Numbered from the stretch's first letter, positions 1 through 10,108 are shown. The stretch is 64,000 bases of DNA from Embleya scabrispora (GCF_002024165.1 NZ_MWQN01000001.1:4815501-4879500); one strand, 5' to 3'. Program-made: numbers and translations. The notes: generated by a model not told the origin, from the letters alone.

Positions 1-835
1 GCTCGGTAGCTTGCGGCACAAAGCGGTGCCCACTCTCTGGCGTGCTGCCGCCGAGAGTTTCAACATGGGGCGAAGCGCCTTGCGGCATGGAGTAGATTCC
101 CGAGTTCGGGCGACTCGATCCCGGGGTGCGCTTGGTGCCACCGGACTGACTGTCGCTCCCACTAGTCGGGCGACTGTCACTCGACCTGCTACCTGGTCCG
201 TCAATTGCTTGGTCGCCGTCTCGAAAATCGCCTGGTGGCTGCGGGAACACCGGGGTTGGCAAAGCCTTCAAATCGGACGCTGCCACTCGGTATGTCGATG
301 CCAGGGTGCGCATTTGGGTTACTGCTTCTCGGTGGGCTGCGTCTACCTGGGCCTTGGCTTCCTGGTGGGCCTTGATGGGGTCCGTGCCGGCCGGGTTGCC
401 GCCGGTGGGTGGGTTGGTGGCGGCTGAGATCACCGCTACCGGGCCCTGGTTGGCCGTGGCCAGGATTGTTGGGGACACCTGGGGCATGCGCATCTTGGCG
501 ACGAAGATTTGCTGGCCCACGTGGTTGATGTGGCTGCCGGCTGCCGAGACGTAGTCGCCCAGGCCTGTTGCGGCGGCGGTGACGCTGCCGGCCCACGCGC
601 GGAAGCTTTCGGCTGCCGGGCCCTCCCAGGCGCCGCCGAGGGCCTGGATGCACTTGGTGAGGCCGTCGGTGGCCGCGTGGATGCGTTGAGCGGTCCCGTG
701 CAGCCTGTCGGCGTAGACGCCCAGTGCCGAGGGGTTCGCCCCGGCGATCATCGCCTGTAATTGTTCGAGCGTGTATCCCTCGAAGTCGGTTCCGCCGCCC
801 GTCCCCCCGGTCGGCGCGCCGTCCGCGTGCACCAT
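1..835 (-). CDS. WXG100-type type VII secretion protein, long Ser/Gly/Pro tail, C-terminus cut by window edge
   Basis: The reading frame has no stop from the ATG at 833-835 to the window edge, so the end is missing. A GGGGGA Shine-Dalgarno lies just upstream. The N-terminal ~100 residues are helical and carry the W-E-G turn at residues 70-72 (context GGAWEGPAAESF), the hallmark of WXG100 helical-hairpin substrates exported by ESX/type VII systems. After about residue 180 the chain becomes low-complexity Ser/Gly/Pro/Asp, more like an EspB/PPE-sized substrate than a bare EsxA. It lies 37 bases downstream of the EspC-like gene and near eccC, so it is probably a secreted substrate or structural component. 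Partner and function outside the cell are unknown. Confidence 0.8.
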   Translation of the reverse strand, partial: MVHADGAPTGGTGGGTDFEGYTLEQLQAMIAGANPSALGVYADRLHGTAQRIHAATDGLTKCIQALGGAWEGPAAESFRAWAGSVTAAATGLGDYVSAAGSHINHVGQQIFVAKMRMPQVSPTILATANQGPVAVISAATNPPTGGNPAGTDPIKAHQEAKAQVDAAHREAVTQMRTLASTYRVAASDLKALPTPVFPQPPGDFRDGDQAIDGPGSRSSDSRPTSGSDSQSGGTKRTPGSSRPNSGIYSMPQGASPHVETLGGSTPESGHRFVPQATE

Positions 836-872
836 CAGATTCCCCCCACGACGCCGAATTCGTGTAGTCGCG

Positions 873-1274
873 TCATTCCAGACCCACCGTGCCGCTCGAC
901 TTGGCCGTCGATCCCGTCGTCACCGGCCCCTGTCCACCCTGGCCGATCCGCGCCATGATCGCGGCCAGCTCCCGGCGCGTGTCGTCGTCCACGTCGGCCG
1001 TGTTCGCGCCGTTGACCTTGACCGACAACTTCATCGCCGTGATCTGGTCGTGCAGCGTGGCGATCAGCGCGCGCAATCGGGTGGCGGTCTCCTGGATCAC
1101 GCCGCCGATCATCGGGGCCTCGGCGAACGAGACGCCCAGGTCTCCGGCGCCGATTCCGTGTTCCGCCGCGTTCGCCCCCGGATCCTCGCCGACCAGCTCG
1201 GCGAGTACTCCCTCCAACGCCCCCTGAAACTTCTCCAGCATCTCCAGGCTGATCTGAAAACCGGATCCCGCCAT
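873..1274 (-). CDS. EspC-like small helical type VII secretion-associated protein
   Basis: 133 residues from ATG 1274, preceded by GGGGGA about ten bases upstream. The frame opens further upstream, but without a ribosome site. The N-terminus (GFQISLEMLEKFQGAL) and a second amphipathic helix near residues 55-90 suggest the small EspC/WXG-like helical fold; there is no W-x-G motif. The C-terminal ~25 residues are Gly/Ser/Thr-rich and probably disordered. It is the first gene of a minus-strand pair with the WXG100 protein. Such pairs commonly encode a co-secreted heterodimer, which is the inference here. Family assignment is by pattern only; an uncharacterised cytosolic partner is possible. Confidence 0.65.
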   Translation of the reverse strand: MAGSGFQISLEMLEKFQGALEGVLAELVGEDPGANAAEHGIGAGDLGVSFAEAPMIGGVIQETATRLRALIATLHDQITAMKLSVKVNGANTADVDDDTRRELAAIMARIGQGGQGPVTTGSTAKSSGTVGLE

Positions 1275-1354
1275 AGCCAACGTTTCCCCCGGGCTTGGTG
1301 ACCTTCGGCCGCAACCCTCCCCGGCGGACGTCGGACACGCCTGCGCGTCGCGGC

Positions 1355-1382
1355 GCTGACCATTGATCCACGAATGGTCAGC
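1355..1382. repeat. Perfect 10-bp inverted repeat in the leader of the EspC-like/WXG pair
   Basis: GCTGACCATT (1355-1364) and AATGGTCAGC (1373-1382) are exact reverse complements separated by 8 bases. It lies about 80 bases upstream of the start at 1274. It could be an operator or a leader hairpin of the secretion-substrate transcript; nothing distinguishes the two. Confidence 0.5.
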
Positions 1383-1449
1383 AGATCGCAAGAGGAGGCT
1401 GACGTTCCGTTATAACTATTCGGATGGTGGCTTCGGCCTAACGACGCAA

Positions 1450-1484
1450 AACGGGACCCAATCACCTGGTGATCGGGTCCCGTT
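1450..1484 (-). terminator. Rho-independent terminator of eccC
   Basis: AACGGGACCC (1450-1459) pairs with GGGTCCCGTT (1475-1484), and the interior ATCAC/GTGAT continues the stem to a 3-base loop. On the minus strand the stem is followed at once by a run of T (CGTTTTGC), as expected for intrinsic termination 15 bases after the eccC stop. Confidence 0.85.
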
Positions 1485-1498
1485 CGCGTCGAATGCCG

Positions 1499-4400
1499 TC
1501 AGTTGTCCGGCAGCCAGGCCGTCTGGATCAGCTCCACGCCTCGCCGCCGGGTGATCAACTGCCCACGTCCCGGCGGGAGTTGGGTCGGCTTGACGTTGGC
1601 CATCAGGGCGCCCTCGTCCCGGTTGCCGGACAGGATCAGGCCGGACGTGCCCAGGTCGAGGAGCTTTTGCAGCACGGGCTCGTACAGCGCGCGGCCCGCA
1701 CCGCCGCTGCTGCGGGCGATGATCAGGTGCAGGCCCACGTCGCGGGCCAGCGGCAGGAACTCGGCGATGCTGCCCACCGGGTTGCCGCTGGAGGAGGCAA
1801 CCAGGTCGTAGTCGTCGATCAGCAGGAACAGTTCCGGGCCGCTCCACCAGCTCCGGTTGCGCAGCTGTTCCTGCGTCACCTCCGGCCCGGGGAGCCGCCG
1901 TTCGATGCCGCCGCGGATCTCGCCCATGAACGACGTCAGCGCCGGCGCCGCCGCCGCGTACTCCAGCAGGTGCGATTCCGGGACCACGTCCAAGAGCGTG
2001 CGCCGGTAGTCGGACACGATGATCCGCGCCTCGGCCGGGGTGTACCGCTCGGCGATGCCCCGGGAGAGCAGCCGCAGGAAGTTGGTCTTGCCCGACTCGC
2101 TCTCGCCGAACAGCACGAAGTTCGTGTCGACGTTGAAGTCCAGGTACACCGGGCTGAGCGTCTGCTCGTCCACACCGATCGGGATCCCCCGACCGGACAC
2201 CTGCGCCGGCGTCGGCAGTTGCTCGTACGGCAGCAACATCGGCAGCACCCGCACCGGAGGCGCCGGCGGGCCCGCCCACGCCGCCTTGATCGCGCCGACC
2301 ATCGCCGCCATGCCCTCGCCCAGGTCCTCCGGCGTCGACGAGCCGTCGATCCGGGGCAGCGCGGCCAGGAAGTGCAGCTTGTCCGGGGACAGACCACGAC
2401 CGGGCGCGCCGGAGGGCACGTTCGCCGCGAGCCGCCGGTCGACCTCGGACTCCATCGTCTCGCCGAGCCGCAGTTCCAGCCGGGTCTGGATCTGGTCCTT
2501 GAGCGCGGGCCGGATCTCCGGATGCCGGGACGCGGAGAGCACCACGTGCACGCCGAAGCCCAGACCGCGCGTGGCGATGTCGGTGACCTCGGCCTCCAGC
2601 GCGTCGAAGTCGTTGCGCAGGGTCAACCAGCCGTCGACGAACAGGAAGACGTCGCCCCACGCCTCGTCCGGCAGCGTGCCCGCGGCGCGGCGTCGGCGGA
2701 ACGTGTCGATCGAGTCGATGTTGTTGACCCGGAACATCTCCTCGCGCCGGTCCAGGATGCCCTTGACCTCGCTGACGATCCGGCGCACCCGTTCGGCGTC
2801 GAGCCGGCCCGCCACCCCGCCCACGTGCGGCAGGTCGTTCAGCGCGACCATCCCGCCGCCGCCGAAGTCCAGCACGTAGAACTGCACTTCGGCCGGCGTG
2901 TGGGTGAGCGCGAACGAGGCGATCATCGTGCGCATCAGCGTGCTCTTGCCGCTGCGCGGGCCACCCACCACGAGCGCGTGGCCGGCCGCGCCGGACAGGT
3001 CCGCGTACATCACGTCGCGGCGCTGCTCGAACGGCTTGTCCACCAGGCCCAACGGCACCACGAGGCGGCCGTTCGCCCCCCATTCGGGCGAGCTCAGCCC
3101 ACGCTCCGCGGTGACCCGCAGCGGCGGCAACATCCGGTCCACCGAGGTGGACTCGGCCAGCGGCGGCAACCACACCTGGTGCGCCGGCGGGCCCTGATTG
3201 ACCATCCGCCGCACGATCACGTCGAGGACGGTGTCCGCGAGCGCGCTGTCGACGTCCGGCTCGGGCTCGGGCTCCGGCGGCAGGTCCGGCTGCCGGTTCC
3301 ACGTGTTCGCGGCCGTCCACCGGCTGTCGAACACCACCGGCATCGGCGAGCCCGTGCGGTTGCGCCGGACCCGGTCCGAGGCGCGGTAGGTGCCGGACAC
3401 GTACGCGGCCTTGAACTGCACCATCGACTCGGTGTCGAACTTCAGGTAGCCCGCGCCCGGCACCGACGGCAGGTGGTACGCGTCGGGTACGCCGATCGCC
3501 GCGCGCGACTCGGCGGCGGAGAAGGTGCGCAACCCGATCCGGTAGGACAGGTAGGTGTCCAACCCGCGCAGCCGGCCCTCCTCCAGGCGCTGCGACGCGA
3601 GCAGCAGGTGCACGCCGAGCGATCGGCCGATGCGGCCGATCTGGATGAACATGTCGATGAAGTCCGGCTTGGCGGTCAGCAGTTCGCTGAACTCGTCGAT
3701 GATGATCACCAGCGAGGGCAGCGGCTCCAGAGCGGCGCCGGCCACCCGGGCCCGCTCGTAGTCGTGCATGTTGGCGTAGTTGCCCGCCGAACGCAGCAAC
3801 TCCTGGCGCCGGTTCAGTTCACCGGTGATCGAGTCGCGCATGCGGTCGACCAGGGTCAGGTCGTCGGAGAGGTTGGTGATCACCGCCGCCACGTGCGGCA
3901 TGTCCGACATCCCGGAGAAGGTCGCGCCACCCTTGAAGTCGGCGAGTACGAAGTTCAGGATCTCCGAGCTGTGCGTGGTCGCCAGACCGAGGACCAGGGT
4001 GCGCAGCAGCTCCGACTTGCCGGAACCGGTCGCGCCGACGCACAGGCCGTGCGGGCCCATGCCCTCCATCGCCGCTTCCTTGATGTCCAGCATGATCGGC
4101 TCGCCGTTCTGGCCGATCCCGATCGGCACCCGCAGCCGGTCGTTCGGCGGCCTGGGCCGCCAGGTCTGCGACACGTCCACCTGGGCCGCGTCCCCGATGC
4201 CCATCAGGTCGGTGAAGTCCAGGTTGGCCAGCAGCGGTTCGTCGTCGTCGTTCGCCGACAGCCGCAGCGGCGCGAGCTTGCGGGCCAGCGCCTCCGCGTC
4301 GCCCGCCGACAGGAAGTCGGGCAACCCCTCGTACGCGCCCGCCGTCGACTCCAGCGTCAGCCGGTCCTCCTCGGCGATGATCGCCAGCCCGCCGCGCAAC

Positions 4401-5449
4401 TCGTCCAGCGGCCCGGGGACCACCTCGACGATGGTCACGCCCTGCAGCCCGTCCGCGCCCGCCAGCAGCGAGTTGGCCGGCACCCCGCCGCCGTCGAGCA
4501 CGACCACCAGATGCGGCTGGTCCAGCACGGGCTGCGCACCGGGCGCGAACCGCGAACGCCCGGCCAACTCCTCGGCCAGCCACTCCTCGATCTCGCCGAG
4601 GTCGCCCGCGATCATCCGCACCGACCCCGCGCCGTCCGACTGGGACGGGTGCTGCACGTGCGGCAGCCACTTGAGCCAGTCCCAGCGCGGCAGCGAGTTC
4701 GTGTCGCACGCGACCACGATCCGCACGTCGTCGGGGGAGTGCAGCACCGCGAGTTGGCCCAGCATCGACCGGGTCAGCCCGTACACCCGCTCCGGCTCGC
4801 CCGAGACGGTCAGGTGGTAGAAGGAGCGCAGCGAGACCGCCATCGGCAGATCGTCCAGCGTCGCCTGGGTGCGCAGGAACCGCCGCATGGCGTCCGCGCA
4901 CAACGGCTCCAACTCCTCCAGCGGCGCGGTGTCCGGCGCCACCAGCGGAGTGGACAACTGCTGCTGACCCACCCCGACCCGGACCTGCCCGAAGTCGGCG
5001 TCACCGGCCCGCCGCTCCCAGATCCGCCGCTCGCCCGCGGCCACCGACCACAACTGGCCCGGATCCGGATGCGTCCACAACTGCGCGTCGCGCTGCTTGC
5101 GGGCGGTCCGCCGGACCTCCTTGCGCTGCTGGGCGAGGTACTTGAGGTAGTCGCGCCGGGAGTCGAGCATCTGCACCCGGTTGCCGCCGCGCGACTTGAG
5201 GATGTTGGCGACCACCATGACCAGCGACGAGATCATCATCATGCCGCCCATGACCATCATCATCTTGGGCGCGCCCGGCATGAAGAAGAAGCCCGCCGAC
5301 CCGAGCATGCCCATCATCGGGAGCACGCTCATGATCCAGTTCTGATCGGTCGGGCGCTCCAACTCGGGTGGCGATTGGAGGCGGATCTCCTCCGTGGGGA
5401 CAGGAGAGGGCAGCACCCTGGGCGGGCGCTTGACGATGACCACGGTCAA
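1499..5449 (-). CDS. eccC: Type VII secretion ATPase EccC (three FtsK/SpoIIIE domains)
   Basis: 1316 residues, TTG start at 5449 (an in-frame stop lies just upstream; GTG two codons in is an alternative). Two hydrophobic segments near residues 40-85 (Met-rich) anchor it in the membrane. Three FtsK/SpoIIIE ATPase modules follow: Walker A GATGSGKS near residue 471 with Walker B VIIIDEF, GGPRSGKST near 828, and GESESGKT near 1114 with LLIDDYD. This is the single-chain EccC architecture found in streptomycetes and Gram-positive ESX systems. It recognises WXG100 substrates and drives export. Divergent to eccD; the substrate genes lie just downstream in the same direction but behind a terminator. 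Other core parts (EccB, EccE, mycosin) are not in the window. Confidence 0.95.
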   Translation of the reverse strand: MTVVIVKRPPRVLPSPVPTEEIRLQSPPELERPTDQNWIMSVLPMMGMLGSAGFFFMPGAPKMMMVMGGMMMISSLVMVVANILKSRGGNRVQMLDSRRDYLKYLAQQRKEVRRTARKQRDAQLWTHPDPGQLWSVAAGERRIWERRAGDADFGQVRVGVGQQQLSTPLVAPDTAPLEELEPLCADAMRRFLRTQATLDDLPMAVSLRSFYHLTVSGEPERVYGLTRSMLGQLAVLHSPDDVRIVVACDTNSLPRWDWLKWLPHVQHPSQSDGAGSVRMIAGDLGEIEEWLAEELAGRSRFAPGAQPVLDQPHLVVVLDGGGVPANSLLAGADGLQGVTIVEVVPGPLDELRGGLAIIAEEDRLTLESTAGAYEGLPDFLSAGDAEALARKLAPLRLSANDDDEPLLANLDFTDLMGIGDAAQVDVSQTWRPRPPNDRLRVPIGIGQNGEPIMLDIKEAAMEGMGPHGLCVGATGSGKSELLRTLVLGLATTHSSEILNFVLADFKGGATFSGMSDMPHVAAVITNLSDDLTLVDRMRDSITGELNRRQELLRSAGNYANMHDYERARVAGAALEPLPSLVIIIDEFSELLTAKPDFIDMFIQIGRIGRSLGVHLLLASQRLEEGRLRGLDTYLSYRIGLRTFSAAESRAAIGVPDAYHLPSVPGAGYLKFDTESMVQFKAAYVSGTYRASDRVRRNRTGSPMPVVFDSRWTAANTWNRQPDLPPEPEPEPDVDSALADTVLDVIVRRMVNQGPPAHQVWLPPLAESTSVDRMLPPLRVTAERGLSSPEWGANGRLVVPLGLVDKPFEQRRDVMYADLSGAAGHALVVGGPRSGKSTLMRTMIASFALTHTPAEVQFYVLDFGGGGMVALNDLPHVGGVAGRLDAERVRRIVSEVKGILDRREEMFRVNNIDSIDTFRRRRAAGTLPDEAWGDVFLFVDGWLTLRNDFDALEAEVTDIATRGLGFGVHVVLSASRHPEIRPALKDQIQTRLELRLGETMESEVDRRLAANVPSGAPGRGLSPDKLHFLAALPRIDGSSTPEDLGEGMAAMVGAIKAAWAGPPAPPVRVLPMLLPYEQLPTPAQVSGRGIPIGVDEQTLSPVYLDFNVDTNFVLFGESESGKTNFLRLLSRGIAERYTPAEARIIVSDYRRTLLDVVPESHLLEYAAAAPALTSFMGEIRGGIERRLPGPEVTQEQLRNRSWWSGPELFLLIDDYDLVASSSGNPVGSIAEFLPLARDVGLHLIIARSSGGAGRALYEPVLQKLLDLGTSGLILSGNRDEGALMANVKPTQLPPGRGQLITRRRGVELIQTAWLPDN

Positions 5450-5721
5450 GGTGAATCAGCCTCATCCGTCGCGAGGATCCCGGACACGGATCGAACCCGC
5501 CGCAAAGCACGGAAAAGGAGCAGGTGATGTGAGTCAACCCACCCCGTCAGGGTCGTCTCCATGACACACGGTGGGCCGATGGGCCGTTCGTGTGTGCGCC
5601 GCATACTACTGGCCGGTCCCTTCGGCGCCACCGTCGAGTGAAGCGCGGCGTATAGAGTCGTCGTCCCGCGCCTTCGGGGCCGCGGGACACGGGGCGGCTA
5701 CAAGCAGGGGGATCTGCACAG

Positions 5722-7122
5722 GTGAACTCCACGACCACGACGGTCACCACCGGGTTCGCCCGGATCACCGTCATCGCACCGGACTGTCGCGTCGACCTCG
5801 CGCTGCCGGAGGAGGTCCCGCTCGCGGAGCTGTACCCGGAGATCCTGCGGCTGTCCGGGCAGACCCAGCGCAACGGCACGGTGACCGGCTTCCAGCTCAC
5901 CAGGCTCGACGGCGAGGCGCTGGACAGCGGGCTCACGCTGGCCGCGCAACACGTGCGCGACGGCGAACTGCTGCGCTTCACGGCCCTCGCGGACGCGCCG
6001 CCCCCGCCGGTGTACGACGACGTCGCCGACTCGGTGGCCACCTCCGTCACCGGCGACAACCGACTGTGGACGCCGGAGATGTTGCGGATCGCCGGCCTGT
6101 CCGGCGCGGCCGTCTTCTTCACCCTCGGCGCCGTCGCGCTCTGGCGCATGACCCCCCTGCCGCACGGGCTGCCCGCCGTCGTCGGCGGCTCGCTGGCCCT
6201 GGTGCTGACCGTGGTCGCCGGCGTGCGCGCCCGGGTGTACGGGGACCACTCCGGCGGCGCCGTGCTCGGCCTCGGCGCCCTGCCGAACGCGTTCCTGGCG
6301 GGCCTCGGCCTGATCGAACCGCCCGTACGCGAGGGCCCGGGCCGGGTGCAGTTCATGGTCGCCTGCGTCGCCGTGCTCGTGATCTCCACCCTGATCGCCG
6401 CCCTGCTGCCCGCCCGCGGCGCCGTCTACATCGCCGGCGCCGGCGCCGGCGCCCTGGGCACGCTCGCCACCTTCGGCCTGATCACCGTCGACGGCGCCCC
6501 GCGCGAGGCCGCCGCGGTCACCGGCACCGTCGCCCTCGCCATGATCGCCTTCCTGCCCTCCTGGGCGGCCCGCCTCGCCCGGCTGCCGATCGGCTTCCTG
6601 CCCTCCGACGCGCCGACCTCCCGCCAGAGCGACACCCTCGACCACGCCGACGTCGCCGCCCGCGCCCGCCGCGGCCACGAGGTGCTCAGCGGCCTGGCCG
6701 GCGCCTGCGCCGCCGCGCTCGTCGCCTCCTGCGTCGTGCTCGGCAGCGTCGACACCCTGTGGGCCCGGACCCTGACCGCCGTACTCGCCCTGGTCACCCT
6801 GTGCCGGGCCCGCCTGTTCCGGCACACCACCCAGGTCACCGTCCTGTACACGGCCGGCCTGCTCGGCCTGGCGATGCTGTTCGTCGGCCTGGCCCTGGAC
6901 ACCGGCATGGCGGACAAGGAGCGCCAGGGCTGGATCTTCGCGCTGGTCTGCGTGGTCGGCGCGCTGCTCGCGATCGTGGCGACCACCGTGCCCTCGCGTG
7001 GCCTGTCCCCCTTCTGGGGACGGCTGATGGACGTGCTCGAAGGCATGCTGATGGTGTCGGTCGTACCGCTGTGCCTGGCGGTGCTGGATCTGTACGACAA
7101 GCTGCGGAACATCACGGCCTGA
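5722..7122 (+). CDS. eccD: Type VII secretion integral membrane protein EccD
   Basis: 466 residues from GTG 5722, with GGGGGA nine bases upstream. Residues ~8-90 look like the ubiquitin-like (YukD) cytosolic domain of EccD; from residue ~125 to the end there are about eleven hydrophobic helices. EccD forms the membrane channel of the ESX translocon with EccB/C/E. It is divergent from eccC across a 272-base spacer that must hold both promoters. The spacer also has an 8-bp hairpin (GTCCCGCG 5663-5670 with CGCGGGAC 5681-5688) in the presumed eccD leader. The length fits streptomycete homologues. Confidence 0.92.
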   Translation: MNSTTTTVTTGFARITVIAPDCRVDLALPEEVPLAELYPEILRLSGQTQRNGTVTGFQLTRLDGEALDSGLTLAAQHVRDGELLRFTALADAPPPPVYDDVADSVATSVTGDNRLWTPEMLRIAGLSGAAVFFTLGAVALWRMTPLPHGLPAVVGGSLALVLTVVAGVRARVYGDHSGGAVLGLGALPNAFLAGLGLIEPPVREGPGRVQFMVACVAVLVISTLIAALLPARGAVYIAGAGAGALGTLATFGLITVDGAPREAAAVTGTVALAMIAFLPSWAARLARLPIGFLPSDAPTSRQSDTLDHADVAARARRGHEVLSGLAGACAAALVASCVVLGSVDTLWARTLTAVLALVTLCRARLFRHTTQVTVLYTAGLLGLAMLFVGLALDTGMADKERQGWIFALVCVVGALLAIVATTVPSRGLSPFWGRLMDVLEGMLMVSVVPLCLAVLDLYDKLRNITA

Positions 7123-7266
7123 TGCGCTCCTGCTAGGGTTGTCCGTATCCCGGAGCCGCGTGCCCGGGATGCGTGCTGCCCACGGGCCGCGCGCCCGCAC
7201 CATGTGAGCCCAGTCGCCGCCGTGAGTAAGACCGGTGGCGCTCACCACCTTGCAGAGGGAGAACAC

Positions 7267-7554
7267 GTGTCGCTCGACACCGCAACGAAGAAGCAGATCA
7301 TGGCCGACTACGCCACCAAGGAAGGCGACACCGGCTCTCCCGAGGTGCAGGTCGCGATCCTGAGCTACCGGATCAACGAGCTCACCGCGCACCTCAAGGA
7401 GCACAAGCACGACCACCACAGCCGCCGGGGCCTGCTGCTCCTGGTCGGCCAGCGTCGTCGCCTGCTCGGCTACCTGGCCAAGAAGGACATCGAGCGCTAC
7501 CGCACGCTGACCGACCGCCTGAGCATCCGCCGCAGCGGCGTCGGCATCCGCTAG
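7267..7554 (+). CDS. rpsO: 30S ribosomal protein S15
   Basis: 95 residues, GTG start at 7267 ([12 protein letters not shown]), with GAGGGAGA upstream. The frame opens earlier but without a ribosome site and outside the family's length. Sequence is characteristic: [30 protein letters not shown] and the C-terminal [13 protein letters not shown]. It binds 16S rRNA in the central domain of the small subunit. It sits directly before pnp, the conserved rpsO-pnp arrangement of bacteria, with a processing/termination hairpin in between. Confidence 0.97.
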   Translation: MSLDTATKKQIMADYATKEGDTGSPEVQVAILSYRINELTAHLKEHKHDHHSRRGLLLLVGQRRRLLGYLAKKDIERYRTLTDRLSIRRSGVGIR

Positions 7555-7568
7555 CAACACACGACGGG

Positions 7569-7592
7569 GGAGCGGCTTGCACAAGCCGCTCC
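7569..7592 (+). terminator. rpsO-pnp intergenic hairpin (attenuator / RNase III site candidate)
   Basis: GGAGCGGCTT (7569-7578) and AAGCCGCTCC (7583-7592) form a perfect 10-bp stem with a GCAC loop, 15 bases after the rpsO stop. There is no strong U tract. In S. coelicolor a hairpin at the same place is cleaved by RNase III and controls pnp mRNA; the same role is inferred here, alternatively partial termination. Confidence 0.75.
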
Positions 7593-7882
7593 TTCGCCGT
7601 ATCCGGACGCGGTCTTTGTAGGCTGTGTTCCGCACGCGGGCATCCGCGGTGAGATAGAACAAGACAATCGACGTCGGTCGCGCCTCGCGCACACCCGACG
7701 ACGAGGACGAACGACAGACACTGGGAGCGCCGCGTCGCGACCAAGGCGCCGACCTCCAGCGCCGGTCCTCGGTAGTGGCCCCCGGGTAACGCACCCGGGT
7801 GCTTCGATCGAAGACCGGCACGGTCGGCCCTTCAGGCGTCATGCGCCGCGGACCTCCCTCGAAACGAACGAGGAGGGCACCC
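7593..7882 (+). other. pnp leader region, no gene
   Basis: 290 bases between the rpsO hairpin and the pnp start. No credible coding frame. It contains a second hairpin, CCCGGGT (7781-7787) with ACCCGGG (7793-7799), about 85 bases before the pnp start. A pnp-specific promoter is expected here from the S. coelicolor operon, but no convincing -10/-35 pair was found. Confidence 0.5.
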
Positions 7883-10108
7883 GTGGAGGGTCCCGACATC
7901 AGCTTCGCCGAAGCAGTCATCGAGAACGGCACGTTCGGCAACCGCACCATCCGCTTCGAGACCGGCCGGCTCGCCAAGCAGGCCGCCGGCTCCGCCGTGG
8001 TCTACCTGGACGACGACACCATGGTGCTCTCGGCCACCACCGCCTCGAAGCGCCCCAAGGACCAGCTCGACTTCTTCCCCCTGACGGTGGACGTCGAGGA
8101 GCGCATGTACGCCGCGGGCAAGATCCCCGGCTCCTTCTTCCGCCGCGAGGGCCGCCCGTCCGAGGACGCCGTGCTCACCTGTCGGCTGATCGACCGTCCG
8201 CTGCGCCCGTCCTTCAAGAAGGGCCTGCGCAACGAGATCCAGATCGTCGAGACGATCATGGCGCTCAACCCGGACCACCTGTACGACGTGGTCGCGATCA
8301 ACGCGGCCTCGATGTCCACCCAGCTCGCGGGCCTGCCGTTCTCCGGCCCGATCGGCGGCGTCCGGGTGGCGCTGATCGACGGCACCTGGGTCGGCTTCCC
8401 GACGCACACCGAGCTCGAGCGCGCCGTGTTCGACATGGTCGTCGCGGGCCGCGTGCTCGACGACGGCGACGTGGCGATCATGATGGTCGAGGCCGAGGCC
8501 ACGACCGGCACGATCGAGCTGGTCAAGGGCGGCGCCGAGGCGCCGACCGAGGAGGTCGTCGCCGACGGCCTCGAGGCCGCCAAGAAGTTCATCAAGGCGC
8601 TGTGCGCCGCGCAGGTCGAGGTGGCCGACAAGGCCGCCAAGGAGACCGGCGAGTTCCCGGTCTACCTGGACTACCAGGACGACGTCTTCGAGGCGCTGGC
8701 CGCCGCGGTGACCGACGAGCTGTCGGCCGCGCTGACCATCGCCGGCAAGCAGGCCCGCGAGGCCGAGCTCGACCGGGTCAAGGACCTGGCCGCGGAGAAG
8801 CTGCTCCCGGCGTTCGAGGGTCGCGAGAAGGAGATCGGCGGCGCGTTCCGCTCGCTGACCAAGAAGCTCGTCCGGCAGCGCGTGCTGCGCGACAAGGTGC
8901 GCATCGACGGTCGCGGGCTGACCGACATCCGCACCCTGTCGGCCGAGGTCGAGGTCATCCCGCGCGTGCACGGCTCGGCCCTGTTCGAGCGCGGCGAGAC
9001 CCAGATCCTGGGCATCACCACGCTGAACATGCTGCGCATGGAGCAGATGCTCGACACGCTCTCGCCCGAGACGCGCAAGCGCTACATGCACAACTACAAC
9101 TTCCCGCCGTACTCGGTCGGCGAGACCGGCCGCGTGGGCTCGCCCAAGCGCCGCGAGATCGGCCACGGCGCGCTCGCCGAGCGCGCCCTCCTGCCGGTCC
9201 TGCCCGCGCGCGAGGACTTCCCGTACGCGATCCGCCAGGTGTCCGAGGCGCTCGGCTCCAACGGCTCGACCTCGATGGGCTCGGTCTGCGCGTCCACGAT
9301 GTCGCTGCTCAACGCCGGTGTGCCGCTGCGGGCGCCGGTCGCGGGCATCGCGATGGGCCTGATCTCGGACGAGGTCGACGGCAAGACCGAGTACGTGTGC
9401 CTGACCGACATCCTCGGTGCCGAGGACGCGTACGGCGACATGGACTTCAAGGTCGCCGGCACCAAGGAGTTCGTCACCGCGCTCCAGCTCGACACCAAGC
9501 TCGACGGCATCCCCGCGTCGGTGCTGGCCGCGGCGCTCAAGCAGGCCAAGGACGCCCGTCTGCACATCCTCGACGTGATGATGGAGGCCATCGACACTCC
9601 GGACGAGATGTCGAAGTTCGCGCCGCGCATCATCACCGTCAAGATCCCGGTGGACAAGATCGGCGAGGTCATCGGCCCGAAGGGCAAGATGATCAACCAG
9701 ATCCAGGACGACACCGGTGCGGAGATCACCATCGAGGACGATGGCACGATCTACATCGGTGCCTCGGACGGCACCTCGGCCGAGGCCGCGCGGGCGACGA
9801 TCAACGCGATCGCCAACCCGACGATGCCCGAGGTCGGGGAGCGCTACCTGGGTACGGTTGTCAAGACCACCACGTTCGGCGCGTTCGTGTCGCTCATGCC
9901 CGGCAAGGACGGCCTGCTGCACATCTCGCAGCTGCGCAAGATCGCCGGTGGCAAGCGCGTCGAGAACGTCGACGACGTGATCAAGGTCGGCGAGAAGGTG
10001 CAGGTCGAGATCGCCGAGATCGACCAGCGCGGCAAGCTGTCGCTCGTCCCCGTCATCGAGGGCGAAGGCGACGCCGCCGAGGACACCGAGGACGCTGCCG
10101 CCAAGTGA
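7883..10108 (+). CDS. pnp: Polyribonucleotide nucleotidyltransferase (PNPase)
   Basis: 741 residues; GTG at 7883 with AGGAGG six bases upstream, so the longer upstream frame is not used. Domains: RNase PH core 1 (~1-215), helical linker, RNase PH core 2 (~330-560), KH domain (~590-650, with [16 protein letters not shown]) and S1 domain (~655-725, with [20 protein letters not shown]). It performs phosphorolytic 3'-5' RNA decay and, in streptomycetes that lack poly(A) polymerase I, 3' polyribonucleotide addition. Downstream partner is the M16 peptidase with a GTGA overlap; rnj lies about 6 kb away. Confidence 0.97.
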   Translation: MEGPDISFAEAVIENGTFGNRTIRFETGRLAKQAAGSAVVYLDDDTMVLSATTASKRPKDQLDFFPLTVDVEERMYAAGKIPGSFFRREGRPSEDAVLTCRLIDRPLRPSFKKGLRNEIQIVETIMALNPDHLYDVVAINAASMSTQLAGLPFSGPIGGVRVALIDGTWVGFPTHTELERAVFDMVVAGRVLDDGDVAIMMVEAEATTGTIELVKGGAEAPTEEVVADGLEAAKKFIKALCAAQVEVADKAAKETGEFPVYLDYQDDVFEALAAAVTDELSAALTIAGKQAREAELDRVKDLAAEKLLPAFEGREKEIGGAFRSLTKKLVRQRVLRDKVRIDGRGLTDIRTLSAEVEVIPRVHGSALFERGETQILGITTLNMLRMEQMLDTLSPETRKRYMHNYNFPPYSVGETGRVGSPKRREIGHGALAERALLPVLPAREDFPYAIRQVSEALGSNGSTSMGSVCASTMSLLNAGVPLRAPVAGIAMGLISDEVDGKTEYVCLTDILGAEDAYGDMDFKVAGTKEFVTALQLDTKLDGIPASVLAAALKQAKDARLHILDVMMEAIDTPDEMSKFAPRIITVKIPVDKIGEVIGPKGKMINQIQDDTGAEITIEDDGTIYIGASDGTSAEAARATINAIANPTMPEVGERYLGTVVKTTTFGAFVSLMPGKDGLLHISQLRKIAGGKRVENVDDVIKVGEKVQVEIAEIDQRGKLSLVPVIEGEGDAAEDTEDAAAK

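Noticed and set aside
1469-5527. Long open frame (over 1300 codons) antisense to eccC
   Set aside because: Arg/His/Gln-rich product without motifs; it mirrors the GC bias of eccC codons, which matches a known family with three ATPase motifs.
7799-7882. Longer N-terminus for PNPase
   Set aside because: GTG 7883 has AGGAGG six bases upstream; the upstream stretch contains a leader hairpin.
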